This document shows, piece after piece, positions 11,805 to 22,250 of a DNA stretch of 64,000 bases (position 1 is its first letter; each line of letters starts with the position of its first letter). A program made the translations under genes and the position numbers. The stretch is from NCBI GenBank assembly GCA_022495005.1, contig JAGYXB010001580.1, positions 1 through 64,000 on the forward strand, given 5' to 3'. The notes beneath the pieces were generated by a model. The model saw only the letters and a program-made list of their open reading frames with translations. It searched no databases and was not told the DNA's origin. This stretch comes from Rhyacophila brunnea. Taxonomy: Eukaryota > Arthropoda > Insecta > Trichoptera > Rhyacophilidae.

Positions 11805-11828
11805 AACCTAACCTAACCTAACCTAACC
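11805..11828 (+). repeat. Telomeric-type (CCTAA)n between LINE copies 2 and 3
   Basis: Four to five CCTAA units directly after the copy 2 poly(A). Copy 3 begins at its end, inside ORF2 sequence. Confidence 0.95.
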
Positions 11829-13405
11829 CCGCCAAACCCACATGGGGTGCGTCGCCGGGGGTTATGCAGCAAATATATTTAGGTGCTGTCGAGCCTCTGA
11901 TAACGTACGCTTCCAGCGTGTGGGCGGACGCGGTAAAGAAAAAAGTCAACCGTAAGAAACTGAACTCCATTCAAAGACAAATTGCCATCAGATCCTGCAA
12001 AGGATACAAAACAATCTTTCTAGTTTCTGCTCAGGTCTTAAGCGGCTACATGCCACTTGACCTGAGGATCAAGCAGCTTGCAGAAGCATATGAGGTAAAG
12101 AAGACTCTCACCCTGCAGGACTTGCCGCAAGACAGAGTCTACCAGGGAACCGGAGACTTTTTCTCACTCCCTCATCCCTCAGAACGCAACCGGATTGACC
12201 ATCGATACTATGATCAGACTCTGCCTGAGGCAACGCAGAATGAGCTGAGAATCTTCACTGATGGCAGTCTCTTGAACGGCAAAGTGGGTGCAGCATTTGT
12301 ACCTTACGATGGCGTGAGAGAGTTGCCGTCGAGAAAGATCAAACTCGACGACATCTGCTCAGTGTTTCAGGCAGAACTCTTGGCGATCCGAGAAGCTTTG
12401 AGCTACGTTCTGAAGAAATCACCAAACAGATGGAAACAATTAACGATCTTGACAGGCTGCAAATCAGGCGTACATGCAATAACGGACCGAAATTCGGTCA
12501 ATCCTATTGTCATGGACATTAAAACTGATATCCAGGAACTACGATGCAGAAAACAGAACGTGCACATCGGCTGGATAAGGAGTCACTGCGGAATCCTTGG
12601 AAATGAAAAAGCGGACGAAAAGGCTCGAGAGGCTACTCTTAAAAAGACGGCCCCAGATTTTGCCAAGTTTCCGCTTAGTTTTGCCAAAAGGAAAATAAAA
12701 AGCAGGACTCTTCAACTCTGGAATGATCGATATTTGAAAGAAACGACAGTAAATATTACTAAAATGTTTTTCCCAACAATTTTCCATGCTTTTGATTTCA
12801 GGAGAACGCAGGAAGTTGGCTTTGAACTCACACAATTCCTCACGGGTCACGGTGGGTTCATGAGCTACCTGCATCGATTTAAGCTCTCCGAGATCGACAG
12901 CTGCCCGTGTGATGATATGACCCCTCAAGATGTTCCTCATCTTTTTATGCATTGCCCCATTTTCAGCTTCCAAAGACAGCAGCTGGAGGCGCGATGCAGA
13001 AGTCTAGATGAGGACCTATGCGACATCGGATCCGTGATAGTTCACAAGGAACTATCACGAAAGGTAGTATCATACATGATCAAAATAGTGCAGGATATTG
13101 GCAAAATAAACGAAGCCAGGACACAAAATGCCGAACACTCTTCAAGTGAAACGGAAGGCCTGGTGATTTCTGTCAACAGTCCGTCTTCTCCTGAAGAGTT
13201 TTCTGTGGTTTCCTCTTCACAAGAGCAAATGCGGAGAAGTTCCTGTTAAGACCCACAGTAGTATATCCCTCCTGATCCCAACACTATATAGTAGAAAAAA
13301 GACTAATAAATAAAGAAAATTCCAATTGAAGATCTACAAACCTTGTACATAATAAGCAAGGTCAATAATAAATGCAACTCCCATATAAAAAAAAAAAAAA
13401 AAAAA
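11829..13405 (+). mobile_element. TRAS-orientation telomere-repeat LINE, 5'-truncated (copy 3)
   Basis: Nearly identical to 4517-6094 (copy 1), differing by scattered substitutions and small indels. It starts abruptly within the RT thumb and keeps the whole RNase H region, 3' UTR, hairpin and about 19 A, then AACCTAACC. Telomeric repeat lies on both sides, so this is an ordinary 5'-truncated insertion in the repeat. Confidence 0.9.
11864..13249 (+). CDS. LINE ORF2 fragment: RT thumb, RNase H, C-terminal finger
   Basis: An open frame of 461 codons counted from the first Met; homology already starts at 11829. It covers the end of RT, an RNase H domain (F-T-D-G-S near 12260, Q-A-E-L, G-N-E-K-A-D) and the C-terminal finger (C-P-C ... 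H-L-F-M-H-C). It ends in a serine-rich tail. It lacks the frameshift that breaks copy 1 near 5632. Like copy 1 it carries T-G-C-K at the RNase H position where copy 2 has S-D-S-Q, so the change predates the split of these two copies. Without endonuclease or RT catalytic motifs it cannot move itself. Confidence 0.8.
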   Translation: MQQIYLGAVEPLITYASSVWADAVKKKVNRKKLNSIQRQIAIRSCKGYKTIFLVSAQVLSGYMPLDLRIKQLAEAYEVKKTLTLQDLPQDRVYQGTGDFFSLPHPSERNRIDHRYYDQTLPEATQNELRIFTDGSLLNGKVGAAFVPYDGVRELPSRKIKLDDICSVFQAELLAIREALSYVLKKSPNRWKQLTILTGCKSGVHAITDRNSVNPIVMDIKTDIQELRCRKQNVHIGWIRSHCGILGNEKADEKAREATLKKTAPDFAKFPLSFAKRKIKSRTLQLWNDRYLKETTVNITKMFFPTIFHAFDFRRTQEVGFELTQFLTGHGGFMSYLHRFKLSEIDSCPCDDMTPQDVPHLFMHCPIFSFQRQQLEARCRSLDEDLCDIGSVIVHKELSRKVVSYMIKIVQDIGKINEARTQNAEHSSSETEGLVISVNSPSSPEEFSVVSSSQEQMRRSSC

Positions 13406-13420
13406 CCTAACCTAACCTAA
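13404..13420 (+). repeat. Telomeric-type (CCTAA)n, inner edge of the array
   Basis: Three CCTAA units after the copy 3 poly(A), ending CCTAA followed by TGAC. The same CCTAA|TGAC edge occurs at 17819/17820 and 28357/28358. Confidence 0.9.
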
Positions 13421-15497
13421 TGACGGGGCCCTCTACTGCCACGGCTAGTTTCAAGGGTTTGGAAGCAGAGGTTGTCAATGCCAAGAGGAGTCACAGGCCA
13501 AGGTCTTCAGATGGTTGGTAACCAGAATAAAAACTCATAGTCGGAAAATGGTCCATATATTGTTCATGTTCACAAAAGTTCACAAAAGTTCACAATGGTT
13601 CATTATATTATAATTATTAGTGTTCAAAAAGTTCATATTATTCACATAATGTTCGAAGCACGGTATACGGTCATCCGTCAAAGATAAAGTACATTAACAC
13701 TCGTTACAAAGAAATATTAATTCGAAGAAAAATTTCACAATTGTCCAAAAGGTATCAAGAAGTCACCACTATTAAGCTTAGATTGACAGTCAGGTTCATG
13801 CGACCCGATGGGCGGCAGATCAAAGTCAAAGAAGATTCGGGGCCTCCGTTGAGGAACCACTGTACGAAATTATACTTCTCGCTCGAAAATATTAAAGTAC
13901 CGGATAGGTATTTATGTTCGAAAATTATTCGCGAAATTTTTCTACGTCGGGGTTAGGTATTTATAAATGATTTCTCGCGCCGAAACGTTAGAGTCCAACT
14001 TTAGGTATTTTACCCGCAGGAGGAAAGGGGGAGTTGGGTGGTCCCAAACTCCTGTGCAAACTTGCACAAATATATGAATTTGTATGGAAATGTCAGACCG
14101 ACGTCTTGCGTGGACTCGGCCCCGGAGGCAGTGAAAAACTGGATACAGGATTCAAAATTCCTGGGTTTTTATCTAAATCGGGAGATTTCATCCCCTAGGA
14201 CGAGCGTTCCACGGGTCATAAATCCACATATCATTTTCACTATGAGATTTGAACTTAATCGATCGTCCCGCGAAACCGCAAGTCGCGAGAGAGCTGAAAT
14301 CAACTGTATTTGGTGTGCGCGGGCCGGCGGTACAAATTCGTAGTCGCGATATTCCGCTGGGCTTGCGTTTTCACTTAGCTCTTCATACAATGAGTGCGTT
14401 TTTTAGCTTGTATTGTACTTTAAGATTTCAATTAACCAAGCGAAAACTCAACGCATCGAAGAATGTGATACGTCAATCTGCTCGTCTTCGTTCAAGCTAG
14501 CATATGAGTATACACCCCGCGACGTTAGTCTCGCCATGGTTGAGCGGCGGGAGCCACAAGTTCGGACCTATAAGTGGGCCGCCCACGCACTACTTATACA
14601 TTATTGACAAAAATTAAAATTATTAAAATACTAGGCCTTATTTTCTATGCATACATATAAATGTTATATCTAATTAACTTATAATTAAAGCGGTAAAATT
14701 AATGAAAATTGACCTGTTTCTGAGCCCTATATCTCGCGAACCCTTATGGTTACGCGTACTATGGAATAACTGAGATCTCCGCGGTTTGTAGACGCGTACG
14801 TCATTTTAAATTTTACGTTGATCGGACACGCGCAGCTCTAGCTATCATTAATAATGTGTTTGTATGGGGATCTCGCGACTGTCACGGATTACGCAACAAG
14901 GACGGGGCTCCACACATGAGCGAGTAGGCTGCGGTCGCGGTCGGGATAGGGAATTGATCCAGTTGTGCGAGGGAGACAACTGTCCGGTTACCGACTGGCG
15001 AACGCAGCTCCGAGAGCCGGTCATATGTGGAGACAGGATTGTACAATCCTGTCCTCGCGTAAAAAGCCGCGGGGCACTCGCGCGTGAGATGCGTGGATTA
15101 CGCGCATGATATTAATATGGATGTGATGAGAATTATTAGAAGTCAAAGGTATTCGGTACCTCGTGAATGTTTTAGATGCTATGTGGATGCTATGTATGGA
15201 GCTCAGGTCTAAATCGATTCTCGTCTAATTAAATTGATTAAAATATTGATTAATAATTATCTAGCCTAATTTCGCGGGTCTAATTATGTTAACATTATAC
15301 TCTAATTATGGCTACAAATTTATATACTAATGTCGGTCTACAATTTCACACGCTGATAATACCTAATCATCGCAGTTATACAATACAAGATTCATTTCGT
15401 TTTAATTACATTGTTTACATTTAATCGAAGTCCAATACAGTATTATGCTATTTTAATATTTATATACCTATCAACTATTTATTTAACATTGCAAAAT
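13421..15497. other. No gene recognised
   Basis: Moderately AT-rich DNA with some CG-containing patches around 13960-14600 and 14740-15110. A short imperfect repeat of GTTCACAAAA-like words lies near 13560-13650. The open frames are short, overlap one another on both strands and match nothing I know. I see no splice-bounded exon. Confidence 0.5.
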
Positions 15498-17425
15498 CGT
15501 CGCTATAGGATTTGTTTCCCGAATATACCAAATGTCAATTTTTCAGGAGACGAAAAACAAATTTCATTGTCGTATATTGAAATATCAGTAGATGTATCAA
15601 TCATTCTTTCTACACTGTATGATTGCAACATTATCTAAGAATAGATTCCAAGAATAATATACTGGTATAAATCAGTAAATGCACAGAAAATGCGTTTTAT
15701 TTACAAGTACTCGTTGTGGATATTCGGGAAATTTTTAGCGCTCTCTCAGAATAATGGATATTCGGGACAAAACAAGGACGTTCGGGACTTAAGACCGTAG
15801 CGTATTGCTGCACGGCCCACGGATCACTGAGTGGTTAAAAAGTACGCACCTCAAATGTTATATTTATTTACACGATAATTGGTAATGATTACTTTTACTA
15901 TTTAAATACCTAATGATCGTAATAACCCAAGTTCGTAGGTAATAATAACATGCGGCATTCGCTTTTTCGGTTTTTTTCGTAATAAGTAATAAAATAGTTT
16001 TTAATAATCTTTTTTTTTATTCAACGAATAATTCACAAGATTTAAGAATGTACCATTCTAATTATTGAACATACATAATTTTGAAAATCACTTCTGAGAA
16101 AATATATTATAACCAACAGAAAAAATCTTTTTGAAAAAAGTAAGACACCCGGCAGGAATCGTCCCTGCATCTCCTGGGTTTACGACCAAGTCCACGAATT
16201 ATCCACTATGCTACGAGGTGACATACTTATGACGACAAACTTTAACTATTGGCCTGTTAATACCTGCTCATCAGTATTCTTCAAAATCAAGCGACTATCG
16301 GCGATCGGTTTTTGTTTATTAAATAAAAGTAGGTATCTACTACTTCAATTACTAACCGACGTCACGGATTTCTCCAATATTTTATGATGGTACTTACTCG
16401 TACTTGCTAACAATTTTATATTAATACTTTTTCAAAAAAAAAAACTATGTATATATATCTGTATATTATTATACCTATATATTTCTATAATTAACAATTA
16501 AACTTATTACAAACCACCAAATAAATATTATATATTTACTATTGGAATGACAACACAAAATAATAGCATCTATAAATTAATTACCATTGGCTGCTAATAT
16601 TAGGTAGGTACCAATATCCTAAGTATATAATATTCACCAAATAAATAGTTACTAACATACATATTAAATTAAATTAACTATCAGCGCATTCAAAAATAAA
16701 TCATAGCATCGCCTTTATTTTCATAGAAATACCTAGATTAAAAGTAAAATAAAGACAAACAATGTTTGATTAATAATAATTTAAAATAATAATTATTTTT
16801 TACGTCATAGTAGTTGCCGGGTCATACTGTAGAATTCATATAACCGTTGGGATTTTGTGTCATTTATCAAAACAAAATGCAGTTATTTAGGTTAAAATAC
16901 TCACTTCCATAACTTTACTATAAGTTCAGGGCAAACTGGTGATGTATCATCTATAAATGATCTCTTCAAATTAGATGAATTCACTATTAAAACAATAGTA
17001 ACTTTAAAAACAATATCAATAAGACGAAATTTGAAAGAGGATTCCAGACGGCCGAAAAATATGAAAGTGGGCGTGATTGTTTTAGAGCTAGACTGCGTGA
17101 ATGTGGGAGCGAGATGCACGGCGTCAGCGCGGTTTGATTGGCTAAAAGTCATATTCGGGAAATAAAAACTCAGCCAGAGATTTATTTCGACCGAAATTAG
17201 CTTGGATATTCACGTACGAATAGTTGGACATTCGGGAGAACAACACGGAGTAATTGTAACTTAACATGGCGTATTCGGGTTTTTCAAAAAAATATCTCTG
17301 TTCCTAGATAAAAATATATTTTTTTTATAAATGATTTCGGTAGAGTTCGATAAAAGAAATTGAATTGCATTAAAATGTCGATTTCGACAAAAATGGATAT
17401 TCTGGAAACAAATCCTATAGCGACG
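15498..17425. mobile_element. DNA transposon with about 28-bp terminal inverted repeats, non-autonomous
   Basis: The left end CGTCGCTATAGGATTTG (15498) is the inverse of the right end ending at 17425; the match runs about 28 bases with one or two mismatches. The flanks share AAAT, a possible short target duplication. Just inside both ends a motif like GATATTCGGGA recurs (about 15718, 15756, 15780, 17150, 17232, 17271, 17390), as expected of subterminal transposase-binding sites. No transposase frame is visible. A tRNA-like stretch lies within it (16146-16222). I cannot assign a superfamily. Confidence 0.6.
16146..16222 (-). other. tRNA-like sequence (pseudo-tRNA or SINE head)
   Basis: On the minus strand there is a box-A-like TAGCATAGTGG, an anticodon-arm-like stem CTTGG/CCAGG and a perfect five-pair T-stem GCAGG/CCTGC with a seven-base loop. 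The loop has GAC where tRNAs have TTC, the anticodon loop has eight bases and the acceptor stem pairs imperfectly. A functional tRNA is therefore unlikely. Confidence 0.35.
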
Positions 17426-17576
17426 AAATATCTATTACTATCATGAAATACCTATTACTACTATCTTAATTAGTACACATAATCTTTGCACGATGAGCGT
17501 AGTTATCTTATTAAATGGATTTTAATTACTACTGTATTATTACTCTGTTGTTATTTACATTCTTACCATCACTCTT

Positions 17577-18047
17577 CATGGTCCTTTTGACCGACTTATC
17601 TCATCTAGCGTTCACCCTGAGGCGCAGTGGGACCTGCTGGGGCGACTGTAGGACTTCCTCATACATCATATATGGCTCGGCTTAAGCCTATAACTATATA
17701 ACCGGTGGTACATTGACTATTATGATCAGATCGAGCGGTTGGATGGTACTACTCCTTATGGGAGTGTCCTCTCAGGAGCACACTAATCGTGTTCGTGACA
17801 CTAACCTAACCTAACCTAATGACACACACATGATTTTCCGCCCCTGTGGGGGGCGCTCCCATAAGGAGTAGTACCTCCCAGCCGCTCGGTCTGATCCTGG
17901 TAGTCAATGTGCCACCGGTTAGATGATTACGACCCTCGACAAAGCATAACAATATCCAATGTATGTAGAAGTCCCACAGTTTGCCTTGTCGAGTGTTAGC
18001 ACTCCGCAAGGTGAGCTGTGGAGGAGATAAGTCGGTCGCAGACCATG
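17577..18047. repeat. Palindromic (foldback) element with a telomeric-repeat centre
   Basis: Left arm 17577-17801 and right arm 17820-18047 are diverged inverted copies. Shared blocks include CATGGTC at the outer edge, GACCGACTTATCTC, ACCGGTGG(T/C)ACATTGACTA and GTACTACTCCTTATGGGAG. The dyad centre is an 18-base TAACC/CCTAA tract with TGACAC on each side. No reading frame is credible. It is most likely a foldback transposable element. Confidence 0.7.
17802..17819 (+). repeat. Short interstitial (CCTAA)n at palindrome centre
   Basis: TAACCTAACCTAACCTAA lies exactly between the two arms of the palindrome, bounded by TGACAC on each side (17796-17801 and 17820-17825). Confidence 0.85.
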
Positions 18048-19065
18048 TAAATATAAGGTAATAAGGTTATAAGATTAAATATTAATTAAATATATGCTTA
18101 GGTAAGGGGGTAATTAAATTAAACTAAATGTAAAATATGATTTGTTTGTAATGGTAATATGTAATATAAATTGTAATATAGTGGGTAATTGTAATATAGA
18201 TAGACAATGGATTAGTCGGATAATTAAAGCGAGATGTATAAACGGGCGTTAGTGGTATATAGTAATTAAGGAATTAATGTAATTAAAGTAATATTAATAT
18301 TAATCATATTACGTACATCGATATCGCTATATGTTTGGTTGATAGATTGACATCCGTCAACCTTATATAAATGTGTAGCATATGGCGGTATCGGTGATCG
18401 GTGAATTGGTAAGAAATACTACCACCCCTAACGGATAAAAAGGCAAGATTATTAAATCCAAAATCAGTCTGTTTTGCGGGTTCCGGGAGTCGCTTCAGCG
18501 ACGGCTTTTTGCCCCGGGACCCTCACGATCTCGTCTGCATAACTAATTAGAAATAATTAAGTTAATGTTAAATAATTAGTTAATAATAATCAAGTTAATT
18601 TTAAAATAATTAAATAATAATATTCGAATTAATTTTTAATTAATCAGTAATAAAAGTGGTTATTTTTATGACTTCGGATATTAGTTGACTCTTGTTTATT
18701 GAGACTTCGAACTGTGAACTTCGAATATTAATTGATTTGACTTTTCTTTTTTTTTTACTAATTGTGGTGTATGGATAATAACAATAAATCGAGTTTCTTT
18801 TAATTATTATAAACTTTGGGACTTTCGATACCAATGTGAATGATACCTTTGGACTATAATCCTTGATGAAGGAATGCCATAAGGCCAAACATATTCTAAT
18901 AACAATAAAATACGAGTTCTGAAGATTTCATCTGGTGTTTAATTGACTTTGTGCCCCGTGACTTCTTGGTTACTCCACGTCCATGAGGCTCCTGCCTGTT
19001 CCTCCACATTAATGAACCTCCACTTCCAAGTGCCTGAGCTAGTCAGGAAGTCAGAGGCCTTCATT

Positions 19066-19077
19066 TGGCGCCCAACA
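19066..19077 (+). other. Primer-binding-site-like sequence of an LTR retroelement
   Basis: TGGCGCCCAACA matches the first 12 bases of the tRNA-Lys-type primer binding site used by many LTR retroelements. It would imply an LTR ending just upstream (near TTCA at 19060-19063). I could not define the LTR start or a second copy, and no gag/pol frame follows clearly. Confidence 0.35.
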
Positions 19078-20326
19078 GAATGGTGCTCTTCAGGTCGCAT
19101 AAACCTGAACGGCTCCCAACCCTGAGATGCTCTCCATCCTGAACATCCAGCAGAAAAACAAATTGAACTGTGAGTACTGAACATTAAAAAGTGTTAAACA
19201 AAGCTCACTTGGATGAGCAGTGCCAAGTTAAATAAACTTCATAGCGTTTTATAATATATATAGTGACTTAATTTATAGGCCTAGTAAAATTATATATAAA
19301 AATAAAAATTATTTTTTTTTAATTTTTTAAAAAATAATTCTCTTGTTGAGAGTGAATTGAATAAAAAAAAAAATATAATGAAACATGGAAATAAAACCTA
19401 AAAATAAAATATATAGTAAAATATTATAAAATATAAATAACTATGTTTTTCTCGGACTTTTGTATTACCATGAGTATACCATAAGCAGCTTACGTGAAGA
19501 CAGTGGTTAAAAACGCTAAATAACTACGTAAAAATAAATAAAACTATATGTTTTTAAATAAAATCAAAAAAATTATAACTTTTTCTAATTAAAACAAGAT
19601 GCCAAAACAACATGGCTCTAATCGATGCCCCCTGTGCACATCTACAATATATAACTTTCCTACTACATTCGGGCCACCAGGGGCCGAGATATAACGTTCG
19701 GCCCAAACGATCGACAACCATTGGTGCACGAACGCTAACGTTTCGTCAATATCTGCCGAACAAAGCAACGCAGCGATGCCAAACAAACGCTGATATGATC
19801 GCATAGCTTGTCCGCATACGTGGGCAGAAGCCAAGTTCAGTGGGACCCTTGTATACGGAGTTACGGGGTGAAACATGAACGAGCAGACGAATCCAGACAG
19901 AAGTCCGCGTGCGAACGCGAATGAAGCCACTGCAGGACCAGAAGCATCTGATGGATAGAAAGCGGCCGTGGAGAGTGCTGGTGAAACGCCCGGCACCGCA
20001 ACATCAGCCATGGAGCTGACGATGATCTTCTGTCAAGAATAGTGTTAGTGGATGAAATATGAAATGATGAATAGGGGACACGCATCTAGTGCCGTGAAGG
20101 TGGACGAATATTACTGACTTTTCTTTGAAAGCGTAATAGATATATTCTTTTTGTAAACCTGTATAAAATTTATATGTCATGTCCAATTTTAACTAGGTAC
20201 TAGGCGACCAAGAACTTATTCAAATATTATTTCAAATTATGTCACATTTTATTAGATTTAGGAAATTCGTGAGCCCAACGAATTGCACAAATCTATCCGA
20301 ACTTGAGAGGTATATTTTGCAGGTAG

Positions 20327-20627
20327 CCGTTTTGGGTCAGGGCCATGTGGTCCACAACACATGATGAGGCTGACCGAATTTGTAAAAATGTACGGATCAA
20401 TTCACTTCTTTTCTCTGTTGAAGATAAATCATAGCTTGGGTTTGTTTTTTTTTTAACAAGATTAGCTTGGGTGTCATATTCTAGCCGGTAACCGTTTTGG
20501 GTCAGGGCCATGTGGTCCACAACACATGATGAGGCTGACCGAATTTGTAATAATGAATAAATCAATCCACTTCTTTTCTCTGTTAAAAATAAATCATAGT
20601 TTGAGTTTATTTTTTAACAAGATTAGC
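20327..20627. repeat. Tandem duplication, period 165 bases
   Basis: CCGTTTTGGGTCAGGGCC and the following roughly 150 bases occur at 20327 and again at 20492. Divergence is low in the first 60 bases and rises later, where poly-T and A-run lengths differ. Confidence 0.85.
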
Positions 20628-22250
20628 AGACACGAAATTAAAATTCTTGCAGCTGGGTTGTATTAAAAATAACAAACCATAATATTAAGTCAATTTTAGT
20701 ATGAAATCGCCATGTTTTGAGTTGAATATACCAATGCCTACGTGGTGGATGGCGCGAGCCAGCTGCCCGCCCGAGGGGTGGAGGAGGCTGCGGAGAGACT
20801 ACAATCGAACAGCCGTTCGACAGACAGTAGGTACTCTGTATCGACGCCGAAACTAGCGCCGGCATTGTGTAGAAAAATAACCGACTAACATTGTGTCGAC
20901 TCTAACTGATATGATAATTATACTAACCGATAGAGCTGAATCTGGCACTGGATAAAAAATCGGTGATTAATGCTAAAATTGAAACTAACAATTAAAAATA
21001 ATTAATAATAACAATAATTTTAAATTGTGCATGAGGAATTAAGAGATGTAACTTGCAGTATTTTCTTTCGATGTAACTAATAAACACGGAGGTGGCGTGT
21101 TGCGTCATCTGCCGTAGCTTCTGGTGGCTTCGACCACGCACGTGGGCGAAACACGACGTCCCAGAACCCGCTCGCCGTGCCTGGGATGACCAGACAGAGG
21201 TGGCCGGATTTCCCCTCTCGTCAAAGACCATCGCCAGGGCTCACCGTGACGGGGGAAGATGTAATCTTGGTTGGCAAGAAACGATCGCCCCCAAGACACG
21301 GCATCGAGGGAGCCTGAAGTAATCGCGAGTGCACTGTCGGGGCACACTGGAGTGCGTCGGTGTGATTGTGACACGTCGCCTCATACGAAATAGATTCTGG
21401 TAGGAGTTGCGTGCGAGCGTCGCCTGCCTGAACTTCTGGCGACCTTGGCGAAACCATGGGCTGGACGCGACGTTCCAGAACTCGCACACGACGTCTGGAT
21501 GATGCGACGAAGGTGCGCGAAGTACCCTCTCGTCCAGTGCATCACCAGAGTCTACCGTGCCGAGGGGAGGCGAAATCCTGGGCCGCTGATACGATCGCGC
21601 CCGGGACAGAGCCCGCGGAAGCGTGTGACGGCCATGGACAACTCATAAGGTGACGCTGGGAGGCGACGGTGGTCGGCCATTGCACGTAGCTCAGGAGCAA
21701 CATAGTAGGATGTGTGGTTGCCCATTTTAGGTTTCTTTTATAGGCTCTTTCTTTTACTACTTTCCTTATGTGCATGCGTAGACTAACGATTGTACCATAA
21801 CCGCTTCATATGCAACTGACGTCGCAGATACGACCGGACGAATCTCCCTGGCGTATAGTCTATAGGTCTCGCAGAACGGGTTGCCTGGCTCACAACGGGA
21901 AATCTGTACGCCCACCCCTGACGATGGACTGGTGGAAAGATGCTTTTCCAAGATCTTGTCCTAGAAAACACTCCTCGTCAGGAGGGCAACAGACAGACCA
22001 CTTCGTCACCAGCAGCCCGGGAATGAATTATTCTCGAATCCAAAATTTGCATTATATAAAAAATTTTTCTTTTCTTTTTCTTTCCTTTTCTATATTCTTG
22101 TTACCCGACTCTGGGCAAATCAAAAAAAAAAAATAATTACCCTTTTTTATCATGTGCATGCCGTAGTGTCTACGATTATTTTAGCAACTTTTTTCTTATT
22201 TTTTTCTTTTAGCATGAACTGTTTATTTTGTTAAGCGGAGTCGAGGGATA

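Larger units (their letters stand above)
6138..11806 (+). mobile_element. TRAS-orientation telomere-repeat LINE, full length (copy 2)
   Basis: A complete R1-type LINE of about 5.67 kb flanked on both sides by (CCTAA)n. It has a 5' UTR of about 314 bases, ORF1, ORF2 with RNase H and an AT-rich 3' UTR. The hairpin CCTTG...CAAGG is followed by about 14 A and then AACCTAACC. It is a different subfamily from copies 1 and 3: protein-level similarity is clear but the DNA has diverged and the codons are markedly A/C-rich. Three inactivating changes are visible (a TGA in ORF1, a TAA and a frameshift in ORF2). Confidence 0.9.
18048..22250. other. No host gene recognised; scattered repeat remnants
   Basis: AT-rich to about 19000. 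A hairpin-forming patch near 18484-18520 reads CCGGGAGTCGCTTCAGCGAC...CCCCGGG. Then come a PBS-like site (19066), a tandem duplication (20327-20627) and a GC-rich stretch (21090-21640) holding two diverged copies of one sequence, near 21130 and 21450. Open frames overlap on both strands with no recognisable motif. Confidence 0.5.

Noticed and set aside
1..13420. An actual chromosome terminus within the window
   Set aside because: The telomeric tracts are only 17-45 bases long and interrupted; subtelomeric or interstitial location cannot be separated from this sequence alone.
16146..16222. Functional tRNA gene on the minus strand
   Set aside because: T-loop lacks TTC, the anticodon loop has eight bases and the acceptor stem is imperfect; kept only as tRNA-like.
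17806..18009. 67-codon minus-strand open frame
   Set aside because: Lies across a palindrome arm; not conserved in the other arm.
19589..20011. 140-codon minus-strand open frame
   Set aside because: No recognisable domain; overlapping frames on the other strand are similar in length. It may be part of an LTR-element remnant but cannot be supported.
21092..21653. GC-rich stretch with several overlapping open frames on both strands
   Set aside because: Two diverged copies of one repeat; high GC makes stops rare, and no domain is recognised.
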